From NCBI GenBank assembly GCA_037576215.1, contig JBANDB010000010.1, positions 1,674,001-1,738,000 of the forward strand: 64,000 nt of DNA, in the 5' to 3' direction. Position 1 is the stretch's first letter; each line of letters begins with the position of its first letter. Of this stretch, positions 1 through 12,674 are shown one piece after another. The translations under genes were made by a program, and so were the position numbers. The stretch is from Armillaria gallica (lineage: Eukaryota; Basidiomycota; Agaricomycetes; Agaricales; Physalacriaceae). The notes under the pieces were generated by a model. It was not told the origin of the DNA and ran no database searches. It was given only the letters and a program-made list of their open reading frames with translations.

Positions 1-1013
1 AACGAGAATACTTGCTCTAGAACGCGCTATTCAGCGCGAGAGAGCCACTAAGGATGCAGAAGAACGAGATAGAATTGAAATGCGAACACGCCTAGACATT
101 TGGGATGACGATGAGAGTGACGAGCTGTTCTATGTTGATAGGTATGTGATAACAATTAACTCCATTTCTCAAGTACTCACTGTGACCAGGACCCGATGGC
201 GACAAGGTCGAGCACGTCGGCTGGAAGCAGAAGAAGCCGCTGATGACAAGTCACGCCGATTTGAAGAGCAAGAGGCTGAAAACCTCCGACGAGAGTCGGA
301 AGACTTCTTGGCGCGACAAATGGATGAGATGCAGGCGTTGGCTGAAGAGCAAAGAAAAGCAGGGCTGTTACTCGATGATGGCGCGCCGGTGAAGCTCAAC
401 GTATCACTCGCACCTGCAACCACAAAGGAGCCCGGGAACAAGGAGAAGGCAACTGTGTTCGTCCAAGAAGAGGAAGACGATGAAGAAGTAAAGAAGAGGA
501 AAGTTCCTCTTGTGAAGCTCGATTTCAGTGTCGCGGAGAGCAGCGAGCAAACTAGGGCAAGACTGGAGAAGATCAAGGAGTCCGTACCGCATGATAGGGA
601 AACCTTGTTCAAGGCCAAGGTGCGCTGGGATGGTTTGTCTGATGTGCGTTTTTTTCCCTTGTTCAAGATTATTGGCCATTGCTGACTGGCGTTGAAGATA
701 ATGATTGATAGGAAGCTTGAGCCACTTGTCAAACGTCTTATGGTCAAATATCTTGGTGAGATGGAAGAGGAAGATCTAATCATGTTTGTTTTGGAGCACC
801 TAAAGGATCATAAAGGTCCACAAAAGTTAGTCGAAGGTCTTGAACCCGTGAGTGCTCAGCGATGTGGTTGAGTGTTCTCATGACTGACTTGGCTCTCCTT
901 AGGTGCTGGAAGAAGAGGCCATCGAGCTGGTGATCAGTGTCTGGCGTCAAGTCATCTTCGAGAGCATGGCATACGGCGAAGGTCTTCACAGCGAGAAGTT
1001 ATTCGTTGACTAA
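1..1013 (+). CDS. RBM25-like splicing factor, C-terminal part (5' end outside window)
   Basis: The reading frame is open from base 2 and the start lies upstream. The charged N-terminal portion (RE/KD/ER repeats, then WDDDESDELFYVDR) matches the RE/ED-rich linker of RBM25-type proteins. The last about 85 residues form a PWI-type domain (IDRKLEPLVKRLMVKYLGE, then a conserved VWR). Predicted exons are 1-141, 190-643, 698-847 and 903-1013, with introns starting GTATGT, GTGCGT and GTGAGT, and the stop is TAA. In the family, an RRM binds RNA and the PWI domain binds nucleic acid and U1 snRNP-associated proteins in the nucleus. The RRM would lie upstream, outside the window. Snu71/Usp107-like PWI proteins are the alternative name. 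The PWI assignment is firm; the orthologue name is less so. Confidence 0.85.
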
Positions 1014-1671
1014 GCAACCTCGGGGCAGGTGCGTTGTGTGCTGGGCATTCTTGTCTACTGAGTGGTGTGCCGTGAGATACTGCTAGTGTTAACGGATTTT
1101 GCTCGCGCTGGTCAGTCGTGGAGGAGTATTATATGGGAGATTGTACATGCCGTGAGTTCGCCATTTGAATGCAATCCGCGAAACATAATGATATTTCACT
1201 TTTCCCTTACTACTGCAATTGCGCAAGATCTTCGGCGTTTTCTTATCTCAAGCATGTTCGGTTGTTGAGATCTAGCCGGGTCACGATGAGTACTTGCAGT
1301 TCTCTATTTGATCCAAGTGTGCCAAAGTCAGCACCTTTAGGTGATAGCATCATGATCCTACCTTTTGGCTTCCTTTTTCTGATTCACCCCATTCGGAGGT
1401 GTGTCCCCAATTTTCCACCTTTATGAGGGTGTACAAAGCGACATCTTTTCTTTCCTCAATAAACGCGGCTCCACATCTTTCTGCTTTCATTGAGTCTGAA
1501 ACGACCATGTGATAAAGTGCGCGTTTGCCGCCCGCTTTGAAACCCTTGGACTATAAAGCGGTCATTTGATGACTCGCTGTTTGATCTCGCCGGAACATCC
1601 TGTACGGAAATGAGGTGGCTCGATACTATTTAAGAGGCGACGGACGGCTTTGCGACTACCACGTCCCCTTG
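1014..1671. other. Intergenic region upstream of trehalase
   Basis: I see no credible gene here; the short open frames have no recognisable motifs. A TATA-like TATAAAG lies about 115 bases before the trehalase ATG. Confidence 0.5.
1552..1558 (+). promoter_or_regulatory. TATA-like element of trehalase gene
   Basis: TATAAAG sits in the context GGACTATAAAGCGG, about 115 bases upstream of the trehalase start codon. That distance allows a TATA element, a transcription start about 30 bases downstream and a normal short fungal 5' leader. The same CTATAAAGCGG string precedes the small gene at 14788. Confidence 0.35.
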
Positions 1672-4590
1672 ATGGCAACGCTAGGCGTGATTCTGGTGAC
1701 ACTCTGCTTTCCGGGAATTCTGGCCCAGTCATCGTCTGAGACAGCTGTCTCTACGGCTGTCCCAAGCCCATCTGCGGCGCTCGAGTCTCCTCTGCCCTCA
1801 CAGGTTCCGGTTCCTCCCACGCAGGCTTGGTGTCCATCTGAAATCTTCTGCGCTGGTCCAGTGAGTTGCTTCCATGTGGAGGGTTGCTAAACTAAGCTTA
1901 GTGCGTACATCCTGTTTAGCTACTGCAGACAGTAAATCTCGCCGCGCTGTATTCCGATCCCAAGACCTTTGTGGACAAGGTGCGCATTCTAATTAGCCTC
2001 AGATTATTTTCATTGATACGTTTTAAAGCCCACGGACAAATCAGCTGAGGATGTCCTGTCCGACTTCCAAAACATAACGAGCGGCAGCGCTACTGAGGGC
2101 CAGATTCTAAATTTTGTCGATGCCGACTTCCGTGGTGAAGGTCTGGAATTGGAAGCGCTGACTTTGAATAATTTTGTCGAAGATCCTCCGTTCTTGGCCA
2201 ATGTATCTGATTCGCTACTGAGAGCTTGGGCGCAAACTGTCCACGGGTACTGGCTCCAGCTGATTCGCACAACCAATTCTTCCGTTCTGTGTTCAGGAAC
2301 AAGTTGCGAGAGCACTCTGATTCCCTTGAATCATACCTTCGTCGTTCCAGGTCGTTCAAGCTTTGTGACTAGTATGGAGAAGAGTGCTGACGTCATCGTA
2401 CAGGCGGCCGATTCCGTGAGCAATATTACTGGGATAGTTTTTGGATTGTCGAAGGTCTTCTTGAGTCGCAATTATACGACATTGTCAATGATACGCTGCA
2501 AAATTTCATGGACGAGCTAGATACCATTGGGTTCATTCCGAATGGCGGACGAATATATTGTAAGAAGCAAGTTGGCGGTTGTCCATCACTGGCTCAGATA
2601 GTTTGCAGACCTAAACAGGTCTCAACCACCTTTATTTATCCAGGTATGCCACCAACTTGTTGATGGTCGTTCAATCACGGAGGGATTGTAGATGCTGTTC
2701 CGCTATATCACTGTGACGAATGATACAAGCATACTAAGCAGGGCGCTGCCACTTGCTGAGGTATAGTCTTACTCTCTGCCTTTATATAAACTCTCTGGCT
2801 TCAATTTATATTCTACAGAAAGAACTAGATTGGTGGCAAGAAAATCGCACAGTCAATGTGACGAGCCCGTCAAGTAATCAAGTATACGAGATGGCCCGGT
2901 ATGCTGTCAACAACACTGCACCAAGGCCCGAGTCCTACCTCACGGGTGCGTTTTCAAGAAACATTCCTGAAGACGATTGATTCAAGTTCGTTTCAAGATT
3001 ACTTGACTGCTAATGGAGCCGATGTGTCGCCCGCTCTTAATGAAAGTCAGCGCTCGTCTCTCTATGCTGAACTTGCCAGCGGAGCAGAAACAGGTCACTA
3101 TCTGTTTTTGGCCCTCGATATATTATTGATTTTGGCAATAGGATGGGATTACACCTCCCGTTGGTTCAGCAATCCAGCTCCGGGTAATGCGGACCTGAAG
3201 GAGTTGAACGTTCGAAACACGATACCTGTTGACTTGAACAGTATCTTGTGTACGTTACGACCCTTTATATAGGCATCCAGCGCGAAATTTAGTCCTTCCT
3301 ATAGATAGGAACCATATAATCATGGAACAACTATACTCAGGCAACGAAACCGCAGCGGTGAGGCACCGCAACAAGGCCGCTTCTATTCGCGAAGGGGTCC
3401 TTGACTTATTCTGGAACTCGACGAAGGCAAGTACGCTGGTAACTGTTATCATCTTCGAAGGGATTGATAATTCTTAGATGGGATTCTACGACTTTAATAT
3501 CGCATCCGGAAGGCAAAACAGCGTGTTTTCTGTTGCCTCGTATTATCCAGTATGGTCAGGCATTACTCCTACAGAAATTCTAAGCGGTGCAGAGGATGCA
3601 TTCAAATATTTTGCGCCTCTCAATTTAGTCCTCAAACGTTACAACGGCACATTTCCGAGCACCTTCATAGATACCAGTCTTCAATGGTATGTATTGATCG
3701 TTCGATCTGACTTATGCGAAGTAACCAACTCCTGAGCCAGGGATTTTCCTAACACATGGGCACCCCATCAGTATATCATCTTCCAAGCCCTTCGTGCTCT
3801 ACCTTCCAATATCACCAGCCCTACCCTTTTCGCTCTGTCTTCTAACAAATCTACCTTTGATCTTTTGCCTTCTGATCAACTTGGCCTTTCGGAATCTCAG
3901 CTCCCCAGTCAAATGCTTTTGGCAGGCGTCAACGCGACTAACTTGGGACCTGAGGCCGACATAAACACTCTGAATGGAACTGTTCTCAATGGCGGAAACG
4001 CGACAGACAGCGAAGGTTGGGCCCAGACCCTCCAAAGAGAACTCGCAAATAGGTATTTTGCTAGCGCATTTTGCAGTTGGTGAGTAGGCCTTCGCCGCGT
4101 CATGAGGTTTGTTGACCTGTCGTAGGCATGCAACAGGCGGCGCCATACCGAATGTTCTACCCCGTCTTTCTGACGCTGAGCTCAATGTAACACAGAGTGT
4201 CAACAATACTGGCAATGTAAGTCATCCAGAGCAATGTCGAGTTTCCGGATGCATATTCACAATATCCAGATGTTTGAGAAATTCTCGAGTCTGGACATCG
4301 ATTCTGCCGGTCGCGGAGGGGAATATACAGTTCAGGTGATCCAGCCCGACTCGTCTTGGAACCTGCTAGCTCACAACTCATTTGTATAGGCTGGCTTTGG
4401 ATGGACAAATGGCGTCGTTCTGTGGGTCGCGAGTATATACGGAAGTGTCTTGGCGACACCCGAATGCCCTGCGTTATTGGTCAACACAACACAAGGAGAG
4501 GTTTCGACCTCCAATTCTGTGGCGGGATTGACAAGCAATCCCAAAACCATAGTATTACTACTAGTCTTTGCCAGCCTCTTGACTCTCTGA
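1672..4590 (+). CDS. Secreted GH37 trehalase, probably surface-anchored
   Basis: Hydrolyses alpha,alpha-trehalose to two glucoses. Glycoside hydrolase family 37 signatures appear across spliced exons in the right order: PGGRFREQYYWDSFW (signature 1, near 2400), FMDELDTIGFIPNGGR, AELASGAETGWDYTSRW with the catalytic Asp (near 3150), QWDFPNTWAPHQYI (signature 2, near 3745) and GGEYTVQAGFGWTNGVVLW at the C-terminus. The ATG is the first in this frame and opens a hydrophobic signal peptide of about 17 residues ending ILAQ, followed by a Ser/Pro-rich linker. There are many NxS/T sites and a hydrophobic C-terminal end (IVLLLVFASLLTL), which suggests a GPI or membrane anchor at the cell surface. Many short introns, no frame break. 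This is an acid, extracytoplasmic type; the cytosolic neutral trehalases of the family lack a signal peptide. Confidence 0.92.
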
Positions 4591-5231
4591 ATGACAGTTT
4601 TATCTCATGAAGTAACAGCGCCGTTACGGGGTGATCTTATGTGCTTGAGAGAATAGCTTTATACTTAGCTCGCGAAAACGATCTTGTCCGATGTTCGCTC
4701 CAATTCGTGTCGGTACCGGTACAATCCACATTGCAAAAGAATCACGTTCGTGTGCACTTGTCGTTCTTTCAGGGAAGCAGCCATGAGGTCTTTGCAGGTT
4801 CACCTCAAATTGTCATCATTTGGAAGGCCTGCGCAAGTCTATAGCACCCGGTAGCAATCGAATTCGTCACTTTGCTTCTGATTTCTGACAGTACTTGCAT
4901 AGGCATCCTTGGATGTGCATTCACGATTTTCTGTTCCATGAGTCGCGCGTGTTTCTATGCTCAATACTTCCGGCTTCAAGTGTGGGGCCCCACACAGTCC
5001 TAAGCAACCTTTGCAGCGTTGCGAAGTATGGCGAATGTCAGATATCAAAACCTCGGACATTAAAATGATTTTTTGTGAGGCAATTGAATTAAAAAACGGA
5101 GGTCGACCTTCTCGTGACAAGTTCTCATGACTTTTCCGGCACAACGATAGTTGGCCCTTCTTTCGAGGCGCAGCTGGTATAAAGATGCCTTGCAATGTAT
5201 TGTTGTAAGGCGTCCAGTCCTAGGCCGTTGT
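4591..5231. other. Intergenic region between trehalase and carboxylesterase
   Basis: No supported gene. A minus-strand open frame of 118 codons (4839-5195) has no recognisable motif or splice context and is probably chance. Confidence 0.5.
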
Positions 5232-7567
5232 ATGACTGATATGCTCTCCCAGCTCCTAGCCCTCCTTGGGCTTCACGCATGTATCGTCGCTTCCGCGGTT
5301 ATTTCTAGCCGTGTTGGTCCCACCGTGACCCTTGATTCTGCGACGTTCACAGGTACGACCTCCGGGGTCGTCTCGAAATTCTTGGGCATCCCATTCGCTC
5401 AACCTCCGTACGTTATTTTGAACTATAGTGCAGAAAGTATTGACTCCTTGCCTCAGAACGGGAGATCTTCGTTTCCGGTTACCAGAAACTCTTCCAGCAT
5501 ACAATGGATCGTATGATGCCAGCGACTTTGGACCATCTTGTCCTCAGCAGGCTGTCAAGCTGCCGATCCTCACAGGATTACCGGCAGAAGCTGTGGATTA
5601 CGTTGTCAATTCCATCTACGATGTCGTTCTTCCTGATGATGAGGATTGTGAGTACGCGTCGCACCTGGCACGTATTTCTGATTAATCTTTCTTAGGTCTG
5701 ACCATCAACGTTCTGAAGCCAGCGAGCGCTACATCAAATTCTAAGCTTCCCGTCGTCGCGGTGCGTAACATGTCACAAATTGGAGTGGCCAGTTCAACAA
5801 ACCTCTCATTAGTGGATTTTTGGAGGTAAGCACAGAGAACAGTCGCAACTACTTGTTGCCCCAAACCTTCTGACGGCATCGCATTTATCTTAAGGCGGCT
5901 TTGAGCTCGGTGGCACGGCTATGTTTGTGGCTACTCTTAATTAGATGTATCAGCGGCGCTCAACTCTTTCGTTTTACAGGTACGACGGCACCAGCATTGT
6001 TTCTCGGTCCATCGCTCTGAATGAACCAGTCATATATGTCTCGATGAATTATCGTGTTTCTGGTGCGTTATTACTCTTCAGTCTTCCATAACTTCGTTCA
6101 TGAATTTTTTCAAGGATTCGGCTTTCTTGCGGGTAAGGAAGTCAAGGAAGCTGCTGTTGGAAACCTCGGGCTCCATGACCGTACGTCATATTATTTGTTG
6201 TGCAAATTGACTAGATGATACGCGTTTCCACACAGAAAGAGAGGCTTTGAGATGGATTCAGAAATATATAGCTACTTTTGGTGGTGACCCTACGAAAGTG
6301 ACAATGTGGGTCAACATCCATTCACTTGCGGTGTTCAATTGATAACCCGTTGGGATAGATGGGGTGAATCTGCAGGAGCCATTTCGGCTGCAATGCATAT
6401 GATTGCCTACGACGGTGATACGCAAGGTCTTTTCCGTGCGGCGTTTATGCAATCAGGCTCTCCGATCCCCGTCGGAGATCTTGAGGGAGGCCAGAAATGT
6501 GCGTTGCAGAGTGCCTCTAGAAGTTTTCTTGTTGATTTCATGTTACTTCAGATTACGATGATATTGTGGTTCAGACGGGCTGCTCTGGTTCTGACGACAC
6601 ACTCGCTTGTTTGAGGACGGTCTCATACGAAACTCTAAAAGCGGCAATTGACAATTCGCCTTTTATATTTGACTACCAGGTGGGTGGTCTGTCAAAAGTT
6701 TCGATGATCCAGAACAAACCTTCATCAGTCATTAATTTTGGCGTGGCTACCTCGGGCGGATGGCGTACTCTTCTCCGATAATCCACAGCGACTCGTAGAA
6801 CAAGGTAAAATCGCTAATGTTCCCATAGCGAGCGGTATGTGTCATTAAGGCTGAAATGCTACCGCTTACAATAAATTTAACTAGGCGACTGTGATGATGA
6901 GGGAACATTGTTTTCCTTGGCGTCGCTCAATGTCACGTAAGTGGGCCGACTGTTTTCTTGCACTATGGGACTTAGCTCAGATCTCATCAGGACAAATGCA
7001 GAAATCGCGACCTATCTGAAAACTGTGATTTTCCCGAATATATCAGATCAAGATCTTAGCACACTGCTGGAGCTCTATCCTGCGGATCCTCTTGAAGGTT
7101 CTCCGTATGATACTGGGTTATTGAATATCTTGACTCCCCAGTTCAAGAGGATCGCATCGTTCCAGGGCGATGCGGTATTCCAGGCACCTCGAAGGTTTTT
7201 CCTACAGAACCTCTCCGGCAAGCAGAATATATGGGCGTTTTGTAAGGAACTCATTACAATTTTGAACGGTAACTGATTCCTTATAGTGAGTAAACGCTTG
7301 AAGGCCGTTCCAGTTTTGGGGGCTTTCCATGCCAGTGATATCCTCAACGTTTATTTCGGTGGAGATATGGCAGACTACCTCATTCGTTTCACTGCTACGT
7401 TGAACCCCAGCGGCAGCACTGGCATTCAGTGGCCCCAATGGAGTAACAGCTCTCCCAATCTACTCACGTTTAACGATGGTCTCCTGCCTTTGACCATCAC
7501 GCAGGACACGTTCCGCAGCAATGCTATCAATGGCTTGTCAGAGATCTTATTGGCGAATCCAATTTGA
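5232..7567 (+). CDS. Secreted type-B carboxylesterase/lipase
   Basis: An alpha/beta-hydrolase of the carboxylesterase type-B family (COesterase), which includes Candida rugosa-type lipases and basidiomycete carotenoid/sterol esterases. It cleaves carboxylic esters. A hydrophobic signal peptide follows the start; a second in-frame ATG at 5241 is equally possible. Visible motifs in order: KFLGIPFAQPP, DEDCLTINV, the oxyanion-hole GGGFELGG, VSMNYRVSGFGFLAG, the nucleophile elbow WGESAGA (near 6365), GDCDDEGTLFS with the likely acid Glu, and GAFHASDILNVYFG with the catalytic His. The full Ser/Glu/His triad is present. Coding is split by about ten short introns; for example, the one starting GTGGGT near 6305 must be removed to give TIWGESAG. 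No frame breaks. Natural substrate (triglyceride, sterol or carotenoid ester) cannot be read from sequence. Confidence 0.9.
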
Positions 7568-8040
7568 TCTTGGCAAGGGTGTGACCAGTACCACTTTGAT
7601 TATCTGCTTAAATCTGAATGTTCGTTCATTATGTTTATTGATATTGGATCAGTGGATCAAGTCCTGCATCACAATTGAGTGCAGTAAAATCATCCCGCCC
7701 GAATTTTCTGGAATCGCCAGTGCAGACATGTCACGAAGGGAATCCACATTGGTAGACAATACATCTACATGGAAGAAGAATCCTGTCTGAGAAGTTGTAC
7801 CTGGCCACAGCACGCTGATCCGACGCTGAGGATATATTTCAGTCCTTGAAATTGCCGCCGGGGTCGGAGACTTGAACCATAATGAAGCCGCCGCGTTTCT
7901 TTCCCAGAAAATGCTTAGGGGAGCTCTTTTCTGTATCCGGGCGCTCTGCTAGTCGTAGAGAATCATCGCGGACAGTGCTTGCTGCATTGAACTTTGAACT
8001 TTGTGAAACTTCAGTTCAGCTTTTCGGACCACCCGCAGCT
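7568..8040. other. Intergenic region after carboxylesterase
   Basis: No supported gene. Some downstream sequence may be esterase 3'UTR. The duplicated DUF92 segment begins at its right edge. Confidence 0.45.
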
Positions 8041-8740
8041 ACCGGGCCGGAGCACGTGTCTCGACTTAGGAAGCTTCTATCCGAGTTTAAGTTTGTCCTC
8101 TCGCGCTCTACATGGCCTATACAAGAAGACTCACTCACCTAGCCTGCTACTACGTTCCTCGTTTACACGCTCACGATGACAGGAGGCACCAAGGTGCTTG
8201 AGGTGGCGCTCATATACTTTACCTAGTAGGCAGCTGGGCCGAGGTCACAGTAAGTGCCAGGAAATGAGTCTGAATCGTGCTGACGTGGAACCAGATGCAG
8301 GGAAGCAGCAAAAGGCAATGCTTGGAGGGCAGAGAAAGGATGGATCCTCGGCAACTCGTGCCGGCGCTGGCTTGTTGCATGATGTGGAACGCGATGTATG
8401 GCGTGCATCATACTTTTCTTCCCCGCGATCGCTATGGCTTGGTGCACCAAACCGCCAGCTTGTATCTTACTCCCTGGGTCACTTTGGTTGCTGTTTGGGG
8501 GGCACACTAGCGAGTGAGCTGGGTATTTTAGGTGGTGGGAAGTGGCCGGCGTGCTTGGTGATAACGGGTAACGCTTGGAACCAATGACGGCAGGTTTAAT
8601 GCTGGGAATTTCTGTCGAGCAGCCAGGTATGTGTATGCGTGCTTTATTTCAAGTTGATCCTGATAGACTGCAGCTGGTAAATATAGTACCGAGCCGTTTA
8701 CAGCTGCGTGGATGTCACGCATAGAGAACAAGTGCAGTTA
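8041..8740 (+). pseudogene. Decayed inverted copy of the DUF92/TMEM19 gene
   Basis: This stretch aligns by eye, end to end, with the intact minus-strand gene at 32027-32948, including about 30 bases upstream of its start codon. The shared string ACCGGGCC...GAGCACGTGTCT opens both. Retained protein pieces include LGHFGCCLGGTLASELGILG. Both introns are also kept, with the GTAAGTGCCAGGA intron start near 8250 and CCAGGTATGTGTATGCGTG near 8621, so copying was by DNA, not RNA. Damage: the start codon is lost, a stop follows CTTTACC near 8222, there are several frameshifts, and a block of a few hundred bases (the glycine-rich middle and end of the large exon) is missing. The longest open piece (8198-8587) should not be read as a novel gene. 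Confidence 0.88.
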
Positions 8741-10028
8741 GGCGATAGGCAACCAAGGTAACTTAAACGGTCATTTACCATTTTTCGACTTTTGACAATG
8801 AGCGTTCTTGCAGGCACGCTGTATCAAGACTGACGCAATGATCGTCTGCATGCGGTGGTCAAATGAATAGTCTTGTTGGTCTTACAAGAAACATTCATGA
8901 GTTCCAAGGACTCGGATCCATTTCCCCAACACTCGCAATCTACGTCCAAATTTTTGAAGTCGAGGATGAGAAGGGGCATGTAGTGGAGAATCGCTGCTGT
9001 CAAGTCAATGGCTTTCTAAAACCTACGTGCTCATTTGTTGGTTGACAACATCATTTGTCTCCTCCTTACTCTCACTCATCTTCCGTGAATTATACATCGG
9101 GTTCGTGAAACTGTGGTAAGCAGGTCTCATTTCATCGCAGCACTCAGTTCGGTTCTAATATGAGTGTTTCTAGCCTTTCCACGCAGTGCTCGGTCAAACC
9201 TATGAACCTTCACCCACTTGAACCGCCGTTTTGACTCGGGATAACTTTATGTAAGAGTAGCCAAATCTTATCTGGTGCAGATAGTTGATCATGTTTTATA
9301 CAGGGACAAGCCTATGCGGCACATAGCTCCTGGGCATTCGCGCTGCAGTACCCATAATACGCGCTGACGTACAGTAATATTGCTTCCCTAGCTATGAAAG
9401 CATGACCAGTTTCACTCGTTCTTACCATCTCTCCCGGCAATATTGCATTTTCATCTGCCCCTCCGTGTGATAGACGGTCACTCGACTCAATGTCGTAGGG
9501 TCACTAGAAAGGGCGACGTCGGCTTTTTTCCTCCGCCCGACGGCTAACGGCCGCAGCGACCTTACATCAAACGGCTGCTGGCCAAGGTAGCCCGGCCTGA
9601 CTCTATCATTCATACACGGCATCTCATTCTTGGCTACCTTCTAGGCCGGGCCCTCGGTTTGGGATCTGCATCCAGCAATAGCTTTTTTAGACGGATATCT
9701 TTATCTGTAAAAAGCTGTAAGCTCACAGCGACTCTGTGTGTGGAAATGCAGCTAACTGTCTTTGACAGAATGTGAATGAAAGTTCTGTCTTTCGGTATTC
9801 ATCTATACCTGCGCGCTTGAAGGCTTCCCATACTCATACCGAGAATTCCTGGACCTCTGCACAGGTGCCGCAATGTGACGTCACATGTTTACAACATCAA
9901 GATAAAGTCTTTGTGCCGCGCCGGTTCGGACATCCGACAACGACGAAGGCGTGGGCATCAGCGTCGCCGATGACCTCGAGCAATCTCGACAGAATCGTTA
10001 TCATACTAGCGTCCAATCCCTATATGTC
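8741..10028. other. Gene-poor interval before Epl1
   Basis: Nearly 1.3 kb with no recognisable coding sequence. Open frames at 8863-9045 (+) and 9422-9622 (-) have no motif or splice support. The last part is expected to hold the Epl1 promoter. Confidence 0.45.
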
Positions 10029-12674
10029 ATGCGTTCTCTCCAACCGGGGTCAACTCCAAGAACTCGCAACCGGATTACCAACAAAACTCGCCTCAAAATC
10101 TACGTTGGGAATATCGAAGTCGATCCTTTCAGCTTCGATGAGGACGAGGAGAAGAACCGTTTGGCACAGAGGGTCGCTGGCGTTGATCAAGACGACGCAA
10201 ATGTGAGTACCCCGCTGGCCAATCGGCTCTTGCCACCCAACTGGCAGGATGTGGCAGTGCTTTCCGTGGTTTTGCTTACTCATATTTCCAGGAACATCAT
10301 TTGCAACAAGTGTTGTCTGAAGCTGCGTTGCGCGCCCAGACATCTCCTCGCAGCGGTCGAGGAACATACGAGAAGCCTTCATATATCCCGACTCCAGACT
10401 CCACCGGCCTTGTCAAGGACCATGACAAATTGTATCCGGCGAAAAAGTTTACAATACCAGCCTCTTATATATCCTCTTCCGAGACCGTCGAGGAACAGCT
10501 TGTGGCCGGACTAGTTCACGGATGCACTTATTTTATGGATGAGCGGGATGCAGAGTGGCTGGAGAGAAATAACGAGGAAGCACGGGGTGAAGGGACAAGT
10601 GCGCAGGCCGCACTCAGTGTCAGTACTAGGACATCAGGACGAAGTACAAAGGGTAAGGGTAAGGAAGCAGATTCATCAAGTTCTATCAGCGTCAAAGAGG
10701 ATGATTTTGAATTGGTAATGGGGTTATTTGAGTTGATCACTCATGAGGAAACAGAATACCTACATCATGTACGCAAGGTTTCTTTAGCCCATAAAGGCTG
10801 TCCACTGATTTTCGAACAGAGTCTCAAGGATGGGATGATGTTCCCTGAGTTTTCGAACTATCAAGACACGTTTGCAAATCCTCTCGAGAAGTCCTTTTTT
10901 GCAGCCTATGCTGTTCCTAAAAATATACCTCATCCAGAGCAACTACTTCCTATGGCTCAGTTGATCTATCCTCATTGGAGGGTTCGCCGAATGGAGCGGG
11001 GCGGACTGCGAGTCATTCCGCAACTTAATGTACGTCCACCGTTGTCCCGCAACCTTCTTACTCTGACAATTGAACAGGGTGATGAGACAGATACCCTGAA
11101 CGAATCATTCGTCTGCTTCCGCAGGCGAGAATCAAAGCTCACTCGGAAGACTCGTGCTTCGCAATCCAACATTTCTGAGAAGCTTGGCGTCTTGACAAGC
11201 CATTTTGCGGATGCTTGTGACCTGGTCAAGAAAGTTCGCCAACGAGAAGAGTTAAAGCTTCGGTCTTTACGCCAATGGCATAACGTTTGGTTTGCTCGAG
11301 TGACGATCGTAAATTTGAAACGCAAGAACCCCTGGCTTACCGGCGATAAAGTCGACGAAGAGTTGCTTGTTGATAGAGAGCCACCCCCCAAGAAACAAGA
11401 TGTGTTAGTCCTTTTAGGCCATCCATTACATTATATTTACTGATATTTTTCTAGTCGCGTCGGTCGTATATCAATCAAATCAGAGGCTCCTTTCGTTGCC
11501 CCTCAAGCTCGCATTGAGCCGGCTATACGCCCGAGGGACAGGATAGCCAAGCTGCAGGCCAAGATCGATCATGGAATGCACAAACGAAAAGAGAAAGATC
11601 AGCAATGGGAAGACACCGTTGAAGTAAGTTTTCCTTCCTTTCATGTATCGGTCAATTCTAAATATCTGCAGAACTCTTACGTTCCGCCCCTTGTACCTTT
11701 TTCTTCTCGACTTTTCAAGTTCATTGCTCCCAATGCACCTGCATGGCCGAAGCCGGAGCCGGGTGTGCCAGAACGGAAACTCGTGAGGCTGCGTCGTGGC
11801 CGTGGTGGTCGTATGATGCTGGATCGCCGGGGCGCACATCCCATGACGCGAGATATGCAAGATGCTGATGAAGATACCAGGCGCTTGAAAGAGCGGTGGA
11901 GATTTGACTCGGACGATGCTCCGCAGTTTGGACAGAGCTCTGAAGAGCGGGATCGCTCGCTCGTGGACGACTATGGTCTGAGGTGAGCAAAGTTCTATCA
12001 TATTTGATGCCACGGTTCCTGAGTGTCATCCCTGCAGCTATCTGCAACATGCTTTCCACCTTCTATCAGAAGTGGACCCGAACCTATTCACGGACCCTTC
12101 GATCATCAAGTACGACCCCGAGAATGGTCGGAAAGAGACTATCATACCGTTCAGACTCGGATTGTCCAGTATTGTGCGACCTCCACCAATGACGCCATCT
12201 ATCTCACAACGTATGAACGGTTCTACAACGTCTGCACCCCCGACAACCAACAGTGCCGTTGGCATCAGCCGTATATCCTCCAATGGCTCAACTCGCTCTG
12301 GCTCCGTCATCCCGCCAAGCACCTCATCTTCCGTATCCTCGGCACCGTATGCCAAAAGTGTACTTCAACATGCTCCCGCAGCGAATGGCACAAATGGCCG
12401 TGCAGCCATCTATCTTGGCACTACCAAGGTGGAGTCCACTACCCATCCCCCTCCTTCCAAAGTTCCGATACCGAATGGCGTTTCTCAACTTCCCGAGGCT
12501 GGTCTGAGCGCTCAGCAGGTACAGAATCTGAAGAATTTATTCAGTGTGCCTGATGGTCAGCGTCATTTCGTGCCGGTCGTATACAGTGGTACGGCGGGAA
12601 TTAGCAACATGAAGCTCCCGGCAATACGACAGCGGCCTCAGGGGAGTAGTGATACAAAAAGTAATGGCGGGTAG
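10029..12674 (+). CDS. EPL1: Epl1, enhancer of polycomb-like subunit of NuA4
   Basis: Scaffold of the NuA4 histone acetyltransferase. In yeast the EPcA region tethers Esa1, Yng2 and Eaf6 to nucleosomes. The start MRSLQPGSTPR puts the family's N-terminal RNRITNKTRLK next to the first residues. Other hallmarks: DEDEEKNRLAQRVAGVDQ, VEEQLVAGLVHGCTYFMDER, EWLERNNEEARGEGTSAQ, FELVMGLFELITHEETEYLHH, YPHWRVRRMERGG and GDETDTLNESFVCFRRRE. Exons begin 10029-10202, 10292-10768, 10820-11039, 11078-11403 and continue to a TAG stop. The intron after PPPKKQD is best spliced at GTTAGT (11404) to keep frame into RVGRISIKSEAPF. The C-terminal part (RLRRGRGGRMMLDRR, then Ser/Pro-rich) is typical of fungal Epl1. 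No damage seen. Confidence 0.93.

Noticed and set aside
169..783. 204-codon minus-strand open frame
   Set aside because: It is antisense to the RBM25-like gene. Its Ser-rich composition mirrors the acidic coding strand, and it has no motif.
8198..8587. 129-codon plus-strand open frame as a novel gene
   Set aside because: Its end (LGHFGCCLGGTLASELGI) belongs to a decayed DUF92/TMEM19 copy; the remainder is frameshifted pseudogene.
9422..9622. Minus-strand open frame before Epl1
   Set aside because: Short, with no motif and no promoter or splice support.
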